64,000 nucleotides of DNA from CADCVT01 sp035940955 (lineage in GTDB: Bacteria > Actinomycetota > Thermoleophilia > Solirubrobacterales > Solirubrobacteraceae), in NCBI GenBank assembly GCA_035940955.1, contig DASZEJ010000058.1, positions 1 to 64,000 of the forward strand. Direction: 5' to 3'. Position 1 is the stretch's first letter. Every line of letters starts with the position of its first letter. The notes beneath the pieces are model-generated. The model was not told where the DNA came from. It made no database searches and saw nothing but the letters and a program-made list of their open reading frames with translations. Made by a program: the position numbers and the translations under genes. Positions 45,594 to 55,411 of the stretch are shown here, piece after piece.

Positions 45594-46376
45594 GTGTCCC
45601 CCGACGCCTCGTGGACGTTCTCGCCCGGCGCGATCGTCCTGCTGCTCGCCGCGACCGCCGTCTACGTCGCGCGCTGGCGCCGGGCGGGCGCCTCGGCCGG
45701 CCGCCTCGCGCTCTTCCTCGCCGGCATCGCGTGCGTCGCGGCCGCGCTGCTCTCCCCCCTCGACCGCCTCGCCGAGCAGCTGCTCTCCATGCACATGGTC
45801 CAGCACATCCTGCTGCTCGACATCGCGCCGATCCTCGTCATCCTGAGCCTCACGAAGGTCCTCCTGCGCCCCGCCACCCGCCGCCTGATGCCGGTCGAGC
45901 GCGCGGCCGGCGCCCTCGCGCACCCCGCCTTCGCCGTGCTCTTCTACGCGGGCGCGATGTGGGCCTGGCACGTCCCCGCGCTCTACGACGCCGCGCTCGA
46001 GACGCCGGCCCTCCACGTCTTCGAGCACCTCACGATGAGCGCCGCCGGCGGCCTGTACTGGTGGCACGTCCTCAGCCCGATCCGCCCCCGCATGCGGCTC
46101 ACCGGCCTCGGCCCCGTCGCGTACATGCTCAGCACCAAGCTGCTCCTGGGCGTCCTCGGCGTCGTGCTCACCTTCGCGCCCGAGTCGTTCTACGCGTTCT
46201 ACGAGCGCCAGCCGCGCTACTGGGACCTCACCGCGCGCGAGGACCAGGCGTTCGCCGGGGCGATCATGGCCATCGAGCAGTCGATCGTGATGGGGATCGC
46301 GCTCGCCTACCTGTTCGTCCGCCTGCTCGGCGAGTCCGAGCGCGAGGAGGAGCGGGCGGAGCGGTACGCGTCCTGA
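45594..46376 (+). CDS. ctaG: CtaG-type cytochrome c oxidase assembly protein
   Basis: A 260-residue membrane protein with about seven TM segments and the caa3_CtaG signatures LSMHMVQHILL, AMWAWHVPALYDAAL and HVFEHLTMSAAGGLYWWHVL. In Bacillus, CtaG is needed for caa3 oxidase assembly. GTG 45594 is the best start. Stop 46374-46376 abuts the convergent YdeI-like gene with no gap. Confidence 0.88.
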   Translation: MSPDASWTFSPGAIVLLLAATAVYVARWRRAGASAGRLALFLAGIACVAAALLSPLDRLAEQLLSMHMVQHILLLDIAPILVILSLTKVLLRPATRRLMPVERAAGALAHPAFAVLFYAGAMWAWHVPALYDAALETPALHVFEHLTMSAAGGLYWWHVLSPIRPRMRLTGLGPVAYMLSTKLLLGVLGVVLTFAPESFYAFYERQPRYWDLTAREDQAFAGAIMAIEQSIVMGIALAYLFVRLLGESEREEERAERYAS

Positions 46377-46931
46377 TCAGCGGATCGGGTCGCCGCGCTC
46401 CAGCCGGCCGACGTAGTCGGCAATCCGCCGCGCCCGCGTCTCGGGCCGCTTGGCGTCGTGCACGCGCCAGAGGATCGAGTAGCGCAGCGACCGGGTCAGC
46501 CCGGCGAACCGCTCCGCCGCCGCCGGGCTCGCGTCGAGCGCCCGCTGCAGGTCCTCCGGCACCTCGATCGTCGACTGCGGCGCGTACGCGGCGTCCCACC
46601 GCCCGTCCGCCTTCGCGCGCTCGACCTCGGCCAGCCCGGCCGGGCGCATCCGGCCGGCGGCGATCAGCGCCTCGGCCGTGTCGCGGTTGACCTTCGACCA
46701 CGGGCTGCGCGCGCGCCGCGGGGTGAAGCGCCGCAGGTAGAACCGCTCGTCGTGGGACTTCCTGAGCTGCCCGTCGATCCACCCGAAGCACAGGGCCAGC
46801 TCGACCGCCTCCGGGTACGTCACCGAAGACACCCCGCTGCCCTTCTTCGCGAACTCGAGCCAGACCCCGTCCGAGGACGCGTGCTCGGCCTCCAGCCAGG
46901 CCTCGAGCTCGGCGGCGGACGCGAACCTCAC
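46377..46931 (-). CDS. YdeI/OmpD-associated-family protein
   Basis: A 184-residue protein with EAWLEAEHASSDGVWLEFAK, TYPEAVELALCFGWIDGQLR, the RRFTPRRARSPWSKVN motif, and a C-terminal YdeI-like region (LRYSILWRVHDAKRPETRARRI). The family includes B. subtilis YdeI-type proteins linked to peptide resistance; mechanism unknown. GTG 46931 overlaps the upstream pyrophosphorylase stop (GTGA). Confidence 0.85.
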   Translation of the reverse strand: MRFASAAELEAWLEAEHASSDGVWLEFAKKGSGVSSVTYPEAVELALCFGWIDGQLRKSHDERFYLRRFTPRRARSPWSKVNRDTAEALIAAGRMRPAGLAEVERAKADGRWDAAYAPQSTIEVPEDLQRALDASPAAAERFAGLTRSLRYSILWRVHDAKRPETRARRIADYVGRLERGDPIR

Positions 46932-48286
46932 GACGCCAGCACCTCCCCGTCGCCGACCCGCCGCGGCCCGGTGACCGTCACCGAGCCGCGCACCACGACG
47001 CCGCGCCCGAACGTCACGTCGCCCACGACGTTCAGCCGCTCGGCCTCGACCAGCGACGGCGGGCCCGCGGGGAAGCGCGCGTCGAACTCCGCGACGAGCC
47101 TGAAGTACTCGGGATCGAGGTCGACCAGCGGCGGCGTGCCGTGCCGCTCGGGGACGAGGTCGAGGTGCGCCTCGGGGCTCAGCTCGTAGGCGTCCGAGCG
47201 CACGACGAGCAGGTCGTTCGTCGTCTTGACCGGCGCGAAGCGCGACTTCGGCACCCGCAGCGCCCGCGCCCCCTCGAACACGTCGATCGCCGCCGCCATC
47301 GCGCTCTCCAGCTGGATCACCGCCGGCGACGAGGGGTCGGCGGGGTCGACCGTCTTGCGGTTGACGATCATCGGCAGCGGCAGGACGCCCTCGTGCACGC
47401 CGAGCGTGTACTTCAGCGCCCGCAGGTCGAGCCACAGCGTGTTCGTGTTGAAGAAGCGGTGGCGCTCGACGTCCTGGAACGCGGGCAGGTCCTCCTCGGC
47501 GGTCTGCGCGACCTCCCGCAGCACGAGCCCCCCGCCGCGCCGGCGGGCGAGGTGCCCGCCCTTGCGGTCCTGCTCGGTGCGGACCGCGACCTCCATCAGG
47601 AACGGCACCTCCTCGCGCGCGATCCACGCGAGGATGCGCGGGTCGAGCGTCGCGCCGAGGTTGTCGCTGTTCGACACGAACGCGTAGCGGTAGCCGCGGT
47701 CGAGCAGCGCGTCGAGCATCCCGGAGGCGACGAGCGCCGGGTACAAATCGCCGTGGCCGGGCGGCGCCCACTCCTGCTCCGGGTTGGCCGGCCAGTCGAC
47801 CGGCTCGAGGTCGTCGGCGCGGATTTTCGGGACGCGGTTCTGGAGGAAGTCGAGCGGCACGTCGACCTCGACGCCGTCGTGGCGCGCGAGCGCGGCGAGG
47901 GAGTCCTCGCGCGTGGCGAACGAGCTCATGAGGACGAGCGGGACGCGCGCGCCGCTGCGCTCGCGCAGCGCCTGGACCTGGCGGACGATGAGGTCGAGGA
48001 ACGTCAGGCCGTCCTTGACCTCGAGCAGCGACTTGGCCCTCGTCATCCCCATGCTCGTCCCGAGGCCGCCGTTGAGCTTGATCGCGACCGCCTCGTCGAG
48101 CGGGGCGTCGGCCTCGGGCAGCTCCTCGAACGCCGGGACGTCGTCGACCGGCTCGATCTCGTCCTCGCGCAGCACGCCCGCCTCGCCCTCGCGCAGCCGC
48201 TCGTAGTAGTGGCGGAACGTGTCGACGGCGACCGGCTGCGCGCCGTCGGCGCGCATCTTCTCCAGGGCGGCGTCCAGGCCGGTCAC
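46928..48286 (-). CDS. UTP-glucose-1-phosphate uridylyltransferase (eukaryotic-type UGPase)
   Basis: A 452-residue protein of the UDPGP family: AIKLNGGLGTSMGMTRAKSLL near residue 68 (nucleotide loop and Lys), FVSNSDNLGATLD, RFFNTNTLWLDL and APVKTTNDLLVVRSDAY. The product UDP-glucose feeds UDP-glucose dehydrogenase at 56518-57888. The family is distinct from bacterial GalU. The GTG start at 48286 follows TACCAT by 8 nt, so the mRNA is likely leaderless. Confidence 0.92.
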   Translation of the reverse strand: MTGLDAALEKMRADGAQPVAVDTFRHYYERLREGEAGVLREDEIEPVDDVPAFEELPEADAPLDEAVAIKLNGGLGTSMGMTRAKSLLEVKDGLTFLDLIVRQVQALRERSGARVPLVLMSSFATREDSLAALARHDGVEVDVPLDFLQNRVPKIRADDLEPVDWPANPEQEWAPPGHGDLYPALVASGMLDALLDRGYRYAFVSNSDNLGATLDPRILAWIAREEVPFLMEVAVRTEQDRKGGHLARRRGGGLVLREVAQTAEEDLPAFQDVERHRFFNTNTLWLDLRALKYTLGVHEGVLPLPMIVNRKTVDPADPSSPAVIQLESAMAAAIDVFEGARALRVPKSRFAPVKTTNDLLVVRSDAYELSPEAHLDLVPERHGTPPLVDLDPEYFRLVAEFDARFPAGPPSLVEAERLNVVGDVTFGRGVVVRGSVTVTGPRRVGDGEVLAS

Positions 48287-48294
48287 GGCGCGGG

Positions 48295-48300
48295 ATGGTA
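48295..48300 (-). promoter_or_regulatory. UGPase -10 box
   Basis: TACCAT followed by 8 nt and the GTG start, without a ribosome site. Confidence 0.45.
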
Positions 48301-48311
48301 GTCGCGGCGGC

Positions 48312-48902
48312 TCAGGGGCAGACGGGCAGCCGGCCGCACGCCTGGACGACCGCGTCCGTCACCTCGTCGGCCGGCTCGAGCGCGGGGCGGGCGGGTTCGG
48401 GCGCCTGCGCGCTCGCGTTCTCGACGGCCTGGTCGACGCGGTCGACGACGCGGGGGTCGCGGCCGGGCGGGGCGGGCGGCGGGCCGCCGTCGGGGCCGGG
48501 AGCGGGCGGCGGCGAGCCGCCGCCCGGCGGGCGGGCGTGCGGCGGCCCGCCTGGGCCGGCGCCGGGGCCGGGACCGCGCGCGCCCGGACGGCCGCGCCCG
48601 CCGCCGCCGGCTCGCTCGCGCGCGCCTGCGCCGCCGCGGCCCTCGACCGCGGTCGCGGACCGCGCGGGCAGCGCGACGATCGCGTCCCCCTCCGAGTCGC
48701 CGCGGCGGCCGTCCGCGCCGGTGCCCGCGTCCGCGCGCAGGCCGGCGTCCGCGCCGATCAGGCCCCCGAGCGGGCCGAGGACACCCGTCCCGCCCGCGAC
48801 GACCGCCACCGCCGCCGCGGCGACGAGCAGCGCCCCGGCGGCCGCGACGCGCCCGGCGGCCGCTCCGGCGAGCGCGCTCAGTGACGCCCGACCCGTCCGC
48901 AC
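48312..48902 (-). CDS. Secreted or membrane-anchored low-complexity protein
   Basis: About 196 residues from GTG 48902 (ATG 48908 is two codons further upstream but would abut the -10 box). The N-terminal hydrophobic segment (AAGALLVAAAAVAVVAGG) is a signal or anchor. The rest is Gly/Pro/Arg-rich low complexity with a short helix (VDRVDQAVENAS) and a C-terminal CGRLPVC pair. No family recognised. Divergent from the EAL gene with overlapping -10 boxes. Confidence 0.6.
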   Translation of the reverse strand: MRTGRASLSALAGAAAGRVAAAGALLVAAAAVAVVAGGTGVLGPLGGLIGADAGLRADAGTGADGRRGDSEGDAIVALPARSATAVEGRGGAGARERAGGGGRGRPGARGPGPGAGPGGPPHARPPGGGSPPPAPGPDGGPPPAPPGRDPRVVDRVDQAVENASAQAPEPARPALEPADEVTDAVVQACGRLPVCP

Positions 48903-48907
48903 GGCCA

Positions 48908-48914
48908 TATCGTA
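48908..48914. promoter_or_regulatory. Overlapping divergent -10 boxes
   Basis: TATCGT (plus, 48908-48913) precedes GTG 48921 by 7 nt; its complement TACGAT (minus, 48914-48909) precedes GTG 48902 by 6 nt. Both genes appear to be leaderless and fired from one A/T core. Confidence 0.5.
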
Positions 48915-48920
48915 GGTGCG

Positions 48921-50441
48921 GTGCTGAGGGCCGTGCGGAACCGGTGGCGCCGCAGCTTCGTGGCCTCGGTGACCGTGCTCGCGCTGCTCGCCGTCGCCCT
49001 GTTCGCCCTGCTCGTGGGCCGCGTCGTCCACGACCAGATCACCGACCAGGCGTTCGACCGCGCGACCGACACGGCGGAGGTGCTCGCCCGCGCAAGCTTC
49101 GCTCCGCGGCTGCCGGTGCCGGGCGACGGCCTGAGTCCCCGCGACCTCGCGGAGCTGGACCGCCAGCTCGCGGCGGCGCGCGGGGGCGAGCCGCTGCTCG
49201 ACATGCGCCTGTGGGCGCGCGGCGGGCGCGTCCTCTACGCGCGCGAGCGGCGGCTGGTGGGCCGCCGCGCCGCGCCGCCCGAGCCGGTCGCGGCCGCGCT
49301 CGCGGGGCGGACGGCGAGCGAGGTGGTCGAGGGGCCGGGGAGCGGCGCGGAGGGCCGGGGCGGGGACGGCGACGCGAGCGGCGCGAAGGGCCGCGGCGGG
49401 GGCGGCGACGCTGCGAGCGAGGCGAGCGGCGACGACGCCGACGACCGCGTCCTCCTCACCGCCGTCCCCGTCGTCCGCCGCGCCGGCGCGCGGCCCGCCG
49501 CGGCGCTCGAGCTCGCCCTCCCCTACGGGCCCGTCGCCGCCGACGTCGACCGCCGCACGCGCCGCCTCGTCGTCGCGCTCGTCGCGGTCGCGCTGCTGGT
49601 CTACCTCCTCTCCCTCCCCGCGCTCCTGCGCGCGGCGCGGGCGCTTCGGGCGCACTACGACCCGCGGCGCGTCCAGCTGGTGCGGGAGCTGAGGCGCGCG
49701 ATGGCCAGGGGCGAGCTGGAGCTCCACTTCCAGCCGATCGCCGGCGCGGCGTCGCGCCGCCCGCACAGCGCCGAGGCGCTCGTGCGCTGGCGCTACCCGC
49801 CGGACCGCTTCATCCCGATCGTCGAGCCCACCGAGGTCATGTGGCCGTTCACGCTCCACGTACTCGACCTCGCCATCGCCGCCTGCGCGGGCTGGCGGGC
49901 CGAGGGGAACGAGATCGCCGTCGCCGTGAACGTCTCCGGCGGGGTGCTCCACGACCGCCGCCTCGGGCCGGAGGTCCGGCGGATGCTCGACCGCCACGGC
50001 CTGCCGCCGGCCGCGCTGCAGGTCGAGGTCACCGAGGGCGCCGTCATGCGCGACCCCGACGCGGCCGCCGGCATCCTGCGCGAGCTGACCGGCTTCGGCA
50101 TCAGCGTGATCGCGATCGACGACTTCGGGACCGGCTACTCGTCGCTCGCCCGCCTGCACGAGCTGCCGCTCGACACGCTGAAGATCGACCAGAGCTTCGT
50201 GGCCCGGATGGCGCGCGACGGCGACGCCTCGATCGTGTGCTCGATCGTCGAGCTGGCCCACGCGCTCGGTCTGAAGGTGATCGCCGAGGGCGCGGAGGAC
50301 GAGGCGACGATCGAGCGCCTGGCGTCGCTCGGGTGCGACTACGTCCAGGGCTACGGGCTCACGCCGCCGCTGCCGCCGGACGAGTTCGCCGGCTGGCTCA
50401 GCGCCGCCAGCGGTTCAGGTAGGCCTCCTGCTCGGGCGTGA
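48921..50441 (+). CDS. Membrane EAL-domain c-di-GMP phosphodiesterase
   Basis: A 506-residue protein: TM1 (FVASVTVLALLAVALFALLV), a periplasmic sensor region with a low-complexity Gly/Asp insertion, TM2 (LVVALVAVALLVYLLSLPAL), then an EAL domain (residues 255-490) with catalytic motifs SAEALVRW (EALxR), VAVNVSGG, EVTEGAVM, IDDFGTGYSSL, LKIDQSF and EGAED all present, so it should hydrolyse c-di-GMP. Its sensing domain is not a known type. The 3' end overlaps the convergent SAHH-like gene by 44 bp. Confidence 0.92.
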   Translation: MLRAVRNRWRRSFVASVTVLALLAVALFALLVGRVVHDQITDQAFDRATDTAEVLARASFAPRLPVPGDGLSPRDLAELDRQLAAARGGEPLLDMRLWARGGRVLYARERRLVGRRAAPPEPVAAALAGRTASEVVEGPGSGAEGRGGDGDASGAKGRGGGGDAASEASGDDADDRVLLTAVPVVRRAGARPAAALELALPYGPVAADVDRRTRRLVVALVAVALLVYLLSLPALLRAARALRAHYDPRRVQLVRELRRAMARGELELHFQPIAGAASRRPHSAEALVRWRYPPDRFIPIVEPTEVMWPFTLHVLDLAIAACAGWRAEGNEIAVAVNVSGGVLHDRRLGPEVRRMLDRHGLPPAALQVEVTEGAVMRDPDAAAGILRELTGFGISVIAIDDFGTGYSSLARLHELPLDTLKIDQSFVARMARDGDASIVCSIVELAHALGLKVIAEGAEDEATIERLASLGCDYVQGYGLTPPLPPDEFAGWLSAASGSGRPPARA

Positions 50442-51498
50442 GCGCGTCGATCTCGACGCCGAGCGCCTCGAGCTTCAGCCGCGCGACCTCGGCGTCGATC
50501 GCGGGCGGGACGGCCTGGACGCCGGGCTCGAGCTCGTCGCGGGCGAGCAGCTCGGCGCTGAGGGCCTGCAGGGCGAACGAGACGTCCATCACCGCGGCCG
50601 GGTGGCCCTGCGCGGCGGCGAGGTTGACGACCTGGCCGCGGGCGAGGAGGTTCAGGCGCCGGCCGTCGGGCTGCTCGTAGCGGTCGACGAGCGGGAGGAC
50701 CTCGGTCCGCCGCTCCCCCAGGTCGCCGAGCGCGATCTCGACGTCGAAGTGGCCGGCGTTGGCGAGCACGGCGCCGTCCTTCATGCGGTCGAAGTGCTCG
50801 CGGCGCAGGACGTCGCGCGACCCCGTGACGGTGATGAACACGTCGCCGCGCCCGGCGGCGCTCAGGGCGGGCAGCACCTCGAAGCCCTCCATGCGCGCCT
50901 CGAGCGCGCGCAGCGGGTCGACCTCGCACACGACCACCGACGCGCCGGCGCCGCGCGCGCGGACGGCGATCCCCCGGCCCGTCCAGCCGTAGCCGAGCAC
51001 GACGACCGTCTGGCCGGCGAGCAGCAGGTGGGTGGCGCGGACGATCCCGTCGAGCGCCGACTGGCCGGTGCCGAAGCGGTCGTTGAGCGCGCGCTCGGCG
51101 TGGGCCTCGTTGACGGCGAGCACCGGGCAGCGCAGGTCGAGCGAGCGGACGTGGACCAGGCCGCTGCGGGTCTCCTCGGTCGCGCCGCGCAGCCGCTCGT
51201 GGGTGGCGGCGATCAGCTCGGCGCCGTCGTCCAGGACGAGGTCGGGCTCCCACGCCGCGACCGCGTCGAGCCCGGCCCGGTAGTCGCCCGCGTGGACTCC
51301 GTCCCCCAGCGCCTCGGCGACGTCGGCCTGCGCCGTGTACGGGTTGGCCGCGCACAGCGCGACGCTCGCCCCGCCGTCGCGCAGGGCGAGCACGAGGTTC
51401 GCGGTCTCCGCCGTGACGTGCAGGCAGGCGCCGACCTTGAGGCCGTCGAGCGGCCGCTCGGCGGCGAAGCGCGTGCGGATCGAGCGGAGGACGGGCAT
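50398..51498 (-). CDS. S-adenosylhomocysteine hydrolase-like paralogue (short, altered active site)
   Basis: A 366-residue protein with the SAHH/NAD fold: CLHVTAETANL, LVLDDGAELI, GATEETRSG, VLGYGWTGRGIAVRARG (NAD), VTGSRDVLRREHFDRMKDGA and NAGHFDVEIAL. The domain order matches the short archaeal/Thermotoga-type enzymes. The segment holding the catalytic Lys and Asp is changed: canonical TKSKFDN becomes AERALND, so Lys is lost and Asp/Asn are swapped. The hydrolase activity may be altered. It follows the canonical ahcY on the same strand. Upstream codons still spell QIEWAGGQ before Met, a conserved SAHH N-terminus, so the original start may lie higher. Confidence 0.8.
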   Translation of the reverse strand: MPVLRSIRTRFAAERPLDGLKVGACLHVTAETANLVLALRDGGASVALCAANPYTAQADVAEALGDGVHAGDYRAGLDAVAAWEPDLVLDDGAELIAATHERLRGATEETRSGLVHVRSLDLRCPVLAVNEAHAERALNDRFGTGQSALDGIVRATHLLLAGQTVVVLGYGWTGRGIAVRARGAGASVVVCEVDPLRALEARMEGFEVLPALSAAGRGDVFITVTGSRDVLRREHFDRMKDGAVLANAGHFDVEIALGDLGERRTEVLPLVDRYEQPDGRRLNLLARGQVVNLAAAQGHPAAVMDVSFALQALSAELLARDELEPGVQAVPPAIDAEVARLKLEALGVEIDALTPEQEAYLNRWRR

Positions 51499-51538
51499 CT
51501 GCCCGCCCGCCCACTCGATCTGAGCCGCGCCGGCTGAA

Positions 51539-51551
51539 GGGGTCAGACCCC
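51539..51551. repeat. Fourth GGGGTCAGACCCC palindrome
   Basis: An exact copy of the 13-bp palindrome seen at 32272-32348, placed between the two SAHH-type genes. Confidence 0.75.
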
Positions 51552-51559
51552 GGTACCCA

Positions 51560-52987
<1,428 letters not shown>

Positions 52988-53002
52988 TGCTCTCCTCTGG
53001 TG

Positions 53003-53356
53003 TCAGGCGGCCAGGAGCTTCGAGTGCTTCTCCTGCTCGAAGCGCAGCCAGTCGGGCGCGGGAACGTGCTCGGGACGCCGCGGCTCGGCCTCGAACCACG
53101 CCTCCACCGCGTCGCGAAGCTGGGGCTCGCGGCGCAGGCGCAGCGCGAAGCCGACCTCCTGCAGGCCGATGCCGTGCGCGTTGAGCAGCTCGCGCAGGGT
53201 CCGGAGCCGCTGCAGCTCGGCCGGCCCGTAGAGCCGATAGCCGGACGGCGAGCGCTGCGGCTCGACGAGCCCGGCGCGCTCGATGTAGCGCAGCATCCGG
53301 GCCGACCAGCCGGTCGTCTCGGCAGCCTCGTGGATGGTCAGGGCGTCGGTGGGCAC
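53003..53356 (-). CDS. MerR-family regulator, first gene of the ahcY operon
   Basis: A 117-residue protein: winged helix (LTIHEAAETTGWSARMLRYI, ERAGLVEPQRSPSGYRLYG) and a short dimerisation helix. No Cys effector cluster; the C-terminal tail has a Trp-rich stretch (EAWFEAEPRRPEHV, PDWLRF). The sensor ligand is unknown, but co-transcription with ahcY and its paralogue suggests methylation-cycle control. GTG 53356 is the start, 9 nt after TAAGGT. Confidence 0.85.
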   Translation of the reverse strand: MPTDALTIHEAAETTGWSARMLRYIERAGLVEPQRSPSGYRLYGPAELQRLRTLRELLNAHGIGLQEVGFALRLRREPQLRDAVEAWFEAEPRRPEHVPAPDWLRFEQEKHSKLLAA

Positions 53357-53363
53357 GGACCGT

Positions 53364-53391
53364 CAACCTTACCACGGGTGTGTCAAGGTTG
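53364..53391 (-). promoter_or_regulatory. Operator dyad at the MerR-ahcY promoter
   Basis: CAACCTT (53364-53370) and AAGGTTG (53385-53391) are perfect 7-bp inverted repeats with a 14-bp spacer. On the minus strand TTGACA lies at one arm and TAAGGT at the other, which suits MerR-type autoregulation. Confidence 0.55.
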
Positions 53392-53464
53392 GGGAGCGCC
53401 GTGCGGTGTCGCGGCGTGGCGACGACGGCTGGGCTGACGGCTCGGCGAGGGAGGGGACCCCCAT

Positions 53465-53566
53465 AACGCACCACTCGCTGCCGTCCGCCCGGGGGTGCGT
53501 CCGTTTGTGGTCCTATAGCACCCCTAATGCACCACACGTCCACCGAAGCGCGACGAGTGGTGCGTT
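53465..53566. repeat. 102-bp inverted-repeat element
   Basis: Perfect 13-bp terminal inverted repeats AACGCACCACTCG (53465-53477) and CGAGTGGTGCGTT (53554-53566). A third partial copy of the motif (AATGCACCAC) lies inside, with a nested GGGGTGC/GCACCCC pair. The whole stretch 53392-53640 is otherwise without a gene. The element could be a MITE, a protein-binding hairpin, or a regulatory RNA. Confidence 0.6.
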
Positions 53567-53640
53567 GGGCGGGCTGACCCTGCCCTCGGTGAGCCGTCAG
53601 CGGCGCCGGCGGGCCGCGGCGACGAGAGCGGGCGGGGCGC

Positions 53641-54315
53641 CTACCCCTCCGTCGCCGCCAGCACCGACTTGCGCTTCTTGTGCGTCTGCTCGTACAGCCG
53701 AACGACCGCCTTCGTCGCGTCGTCGCTCTCGCGCACCCGGGCCACGATCTCCGGGGCGCGGAGCTTGTCGTAGCCGTCCCACGGTGCGTCGACGCGGAGC
53801 GTCGCTCCGGGGTCGGCGGCTCCCTCGGTCTCCACCACGGAGGCGTCGGTGTCGACGCGGTCGAAGCGCGACTCGGGCGCCGGGGGCTCGACGGCGGTCG
53901 GGCGGCGCTCGCCGCGCGGGATCGAGGGCGCCGTCGGGTCGGGTGCGTCCGCCGCCGCGGCGTCGCCGGGGGCGGCGACCGTCCCCGCCACGCCGCCCGA
54001 CGCGCCGGCGGCCGAGGTCGGCTCCGGCGGGGCGCCCGAGGTCTCGACGGAGTCGGTCCGAGTCCGCGCCTGGCGCGGGGTCGCATCGGTCGACGGGGCG
54101 CGGCGGCCGGTGCCGCCGGGCGGCGCGCCGCCGGGCTCGTCGCCGCCGACGGGCGTGGCCACGGCCCCGTAGCGCTGCTCGGCGTCGTCCTCGGCGTCGC
54201 GACCGAGGAGCAGCTCGACGGTCCGCACGGTGTTGACGCCGATCTTCACCGCGGTGGACGCGACGGCGAACGTCGTCTGCGCCCCCCACTTCACAGGGTC
54301 GAGGAGGAGGTTCAT
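53641..54315 (-). CDS. Unknown protein with C-terminal PWDGY helix motif
   Basis: A 224-residue protein. The N-terminal 40 residues form an amphipathic helix (LLLDPVKWGAQTTFAVAST); the middle is a long Pro/Ala/Gly/Thr low-complexity linker; the last 50 residues (APWDGYDKLRAPEIVARVRE, ATKAVVRLYEQTHKKRKSVL) form a conserved helical domain frequent in actinobacterial small proteins. AGAGGA lies 7 nt before ATG 54315. Function unknown, possibly envelope or chromosome-associated. Confidence 0.6.
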   Translation of the reverse strand: MNLLLDPVKWGAQTTFAVASTAVKIGVNTVRTVELLLGRDAEDDAEQRYGAVATPVGGDEPGGAPPGGTGRRAPSTDATPRQARTRTDSVETSGAPPEPTSAAGASGGVAGTVAAPGDAAAADAPDPTAPSIPRGERRPTAVEPPAPESRFDRVDTDASVVETEGAADPGATLRVDAPWDGYDKLRAPEIVARVRESDDATKAVVRLYEQTHKKRKSVLAATEG

Positions 54316-54352
54316 GTCCGGTCCTCTGCCCGCCGGGCGCCCACCGGAATCC

Positions 54353-55411
54353 TTAGCGTTCGGCGAGCTGCTCCTTGAGCCGCTCGATCACCGTCACCGG
54401 CCCCGGGTCGATGCCGCGCAGCACCGCCAGGTACACCGACACGAGGTCGCCGAGCAGCACGAGCGAGAACACCCGCTCGACCGCGTTGCGCCCCTGCGTC
54501 TCGACCCGGAACGTGCGCTGCGCGTTCGGCTCGACCAGCCACTGGGTCAGCTCGATCCGGTGCCGGACGCGCGGATGCAGGTCCGCGTCGTCGAGCAGCA
54601 CCATCGAGAACGGCCCCAGCTCCTGGACGCCCTCCCACCCCACGATCTCGTTGTGGTCGAGCTCCGGCAGCTCGTGCGAGAACGCCGGCGACTTCGCGTT
54701 CTCGTTGATCTGCGTCTTCCACCGGTAGGCGATCGGCGCGGTGATCCCCGCCCCGGCGATGACCGGGACGCTGCCCTGGACGCCGCGCGCGATCTCCTTG
54801 GGCAGCGCGTCGTCCGGCCCGTCCGGCCCCCACTCGCGCGCGAGCGCCTCCGCGTGCGAGGCGGCGACGTCGATCTCGGACGCCATCCGCGGCCCGCAGC
54901 CGCACTGCGCGGCGACCTCCAGGGCGGCGACCGTCATGTACGCCACGGCCGAGCGCGGCTGGAACCCGCCGGGGACCGGGATCACCGGCACCCCGTCCGC
55001 GCGCGCCTGCTCGGCGAGCCGCCCGCCCGTCGTCACCACGACCCGCCGCGCGCCGACGATCCCCGCCGCGTCGTAGCACGCCAGCGTCTCCTCGGTGTTG
55101 CCCGAGTACGACGCGCACAGCACGGTGGTCTCCGGCGTCGCCCACGGCGGCAGCCCGTAGCCGCGGGCGATCGCGACGTGCCGCGACTCGTGGTCGCCGA
55201 GCGCCGCCCGCGCGAGCGCGCCGCCGATCGCCGACCCGCCCATGCCGGCGACGATGAGCCCGCCGGGCGAGTCCCACTCCTCCATCAGCCCGCCCGCGCT
55301 CTCGACCCGCCACAGCGCGTCGCGCAGGTGGTCGGGCATCGCCAGCACGTCGGCGAGCAGGCCGGACCGGTCGACCCTCGCCACCTGCTCGCGGCCCAGC
55401 TCGCCCGGCAC
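54353..55411 (-). CDS. SIS-domain phosphoglucose/phosphomannose isomerase-type protein
   Basis: A 352-residue protein with double SIS domains: GLIVAGMGGSAIGGALARA, LCASYSGNTEETLACYDAA, VVVTTGGRLAEQARADG, and a C-terminal PGI/PMI region (YRWKTQINENAKSPAFSHEL, ELDHNEIVGWE). It matches the bifunctional phosphoglucose/phosphomannose isomerase family and would interconvert fructose-6-phosphate with glucose-6- or mannose-6-phosphate. GTG 55411 overlaps the upstream stop (TAGTG). Confidence 0.88.
   Translation of the reverse strand: MPGELGREQVARVDRSGLLADVLAMPDHLRDALWRVESAGGLMEEWDSPGGLIVAGMGGSAIGGALARAALGDHESRHVAIARGYGLPPWATPETTVLCASYSGNTEETLACYDAAGIVGARRVVVTTGGRLAEQARADGVPVIPVPGGFQPRSAVAYMTVAALEVAAQCGCGPRMASEIDVAASHAEALAREWGPDGPDDALPKEIARGVQGSVPVIAGAGITAPIAYRWKTQINENAKSPAFSHELPELDHNEIVGWEGVQELGPFSMVLLDDADLHPRVRHRIELTQWLVEPNAQRTFRVETQGRNAVERVFSLVLLGDLVSVYLAVLRGIDPGPVTVIERLKEQLAER

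Noticed and set aside
53465..53566. Integron attC site
   Set aside because: The right end contains GTTGGGC, which fits an attC core, but the left end does not match RYYYAAC, the arms pair perfectly without the extrahelical base, and no integron integrase or cassette array is present.
53360..53640. SAH riboswitch ahead of ahcY
   Set aside because: The first gene after this region is a MerR regulator, a protein-type dyad sits at the promoter, and I could not fit the known SAH riboswitch core.
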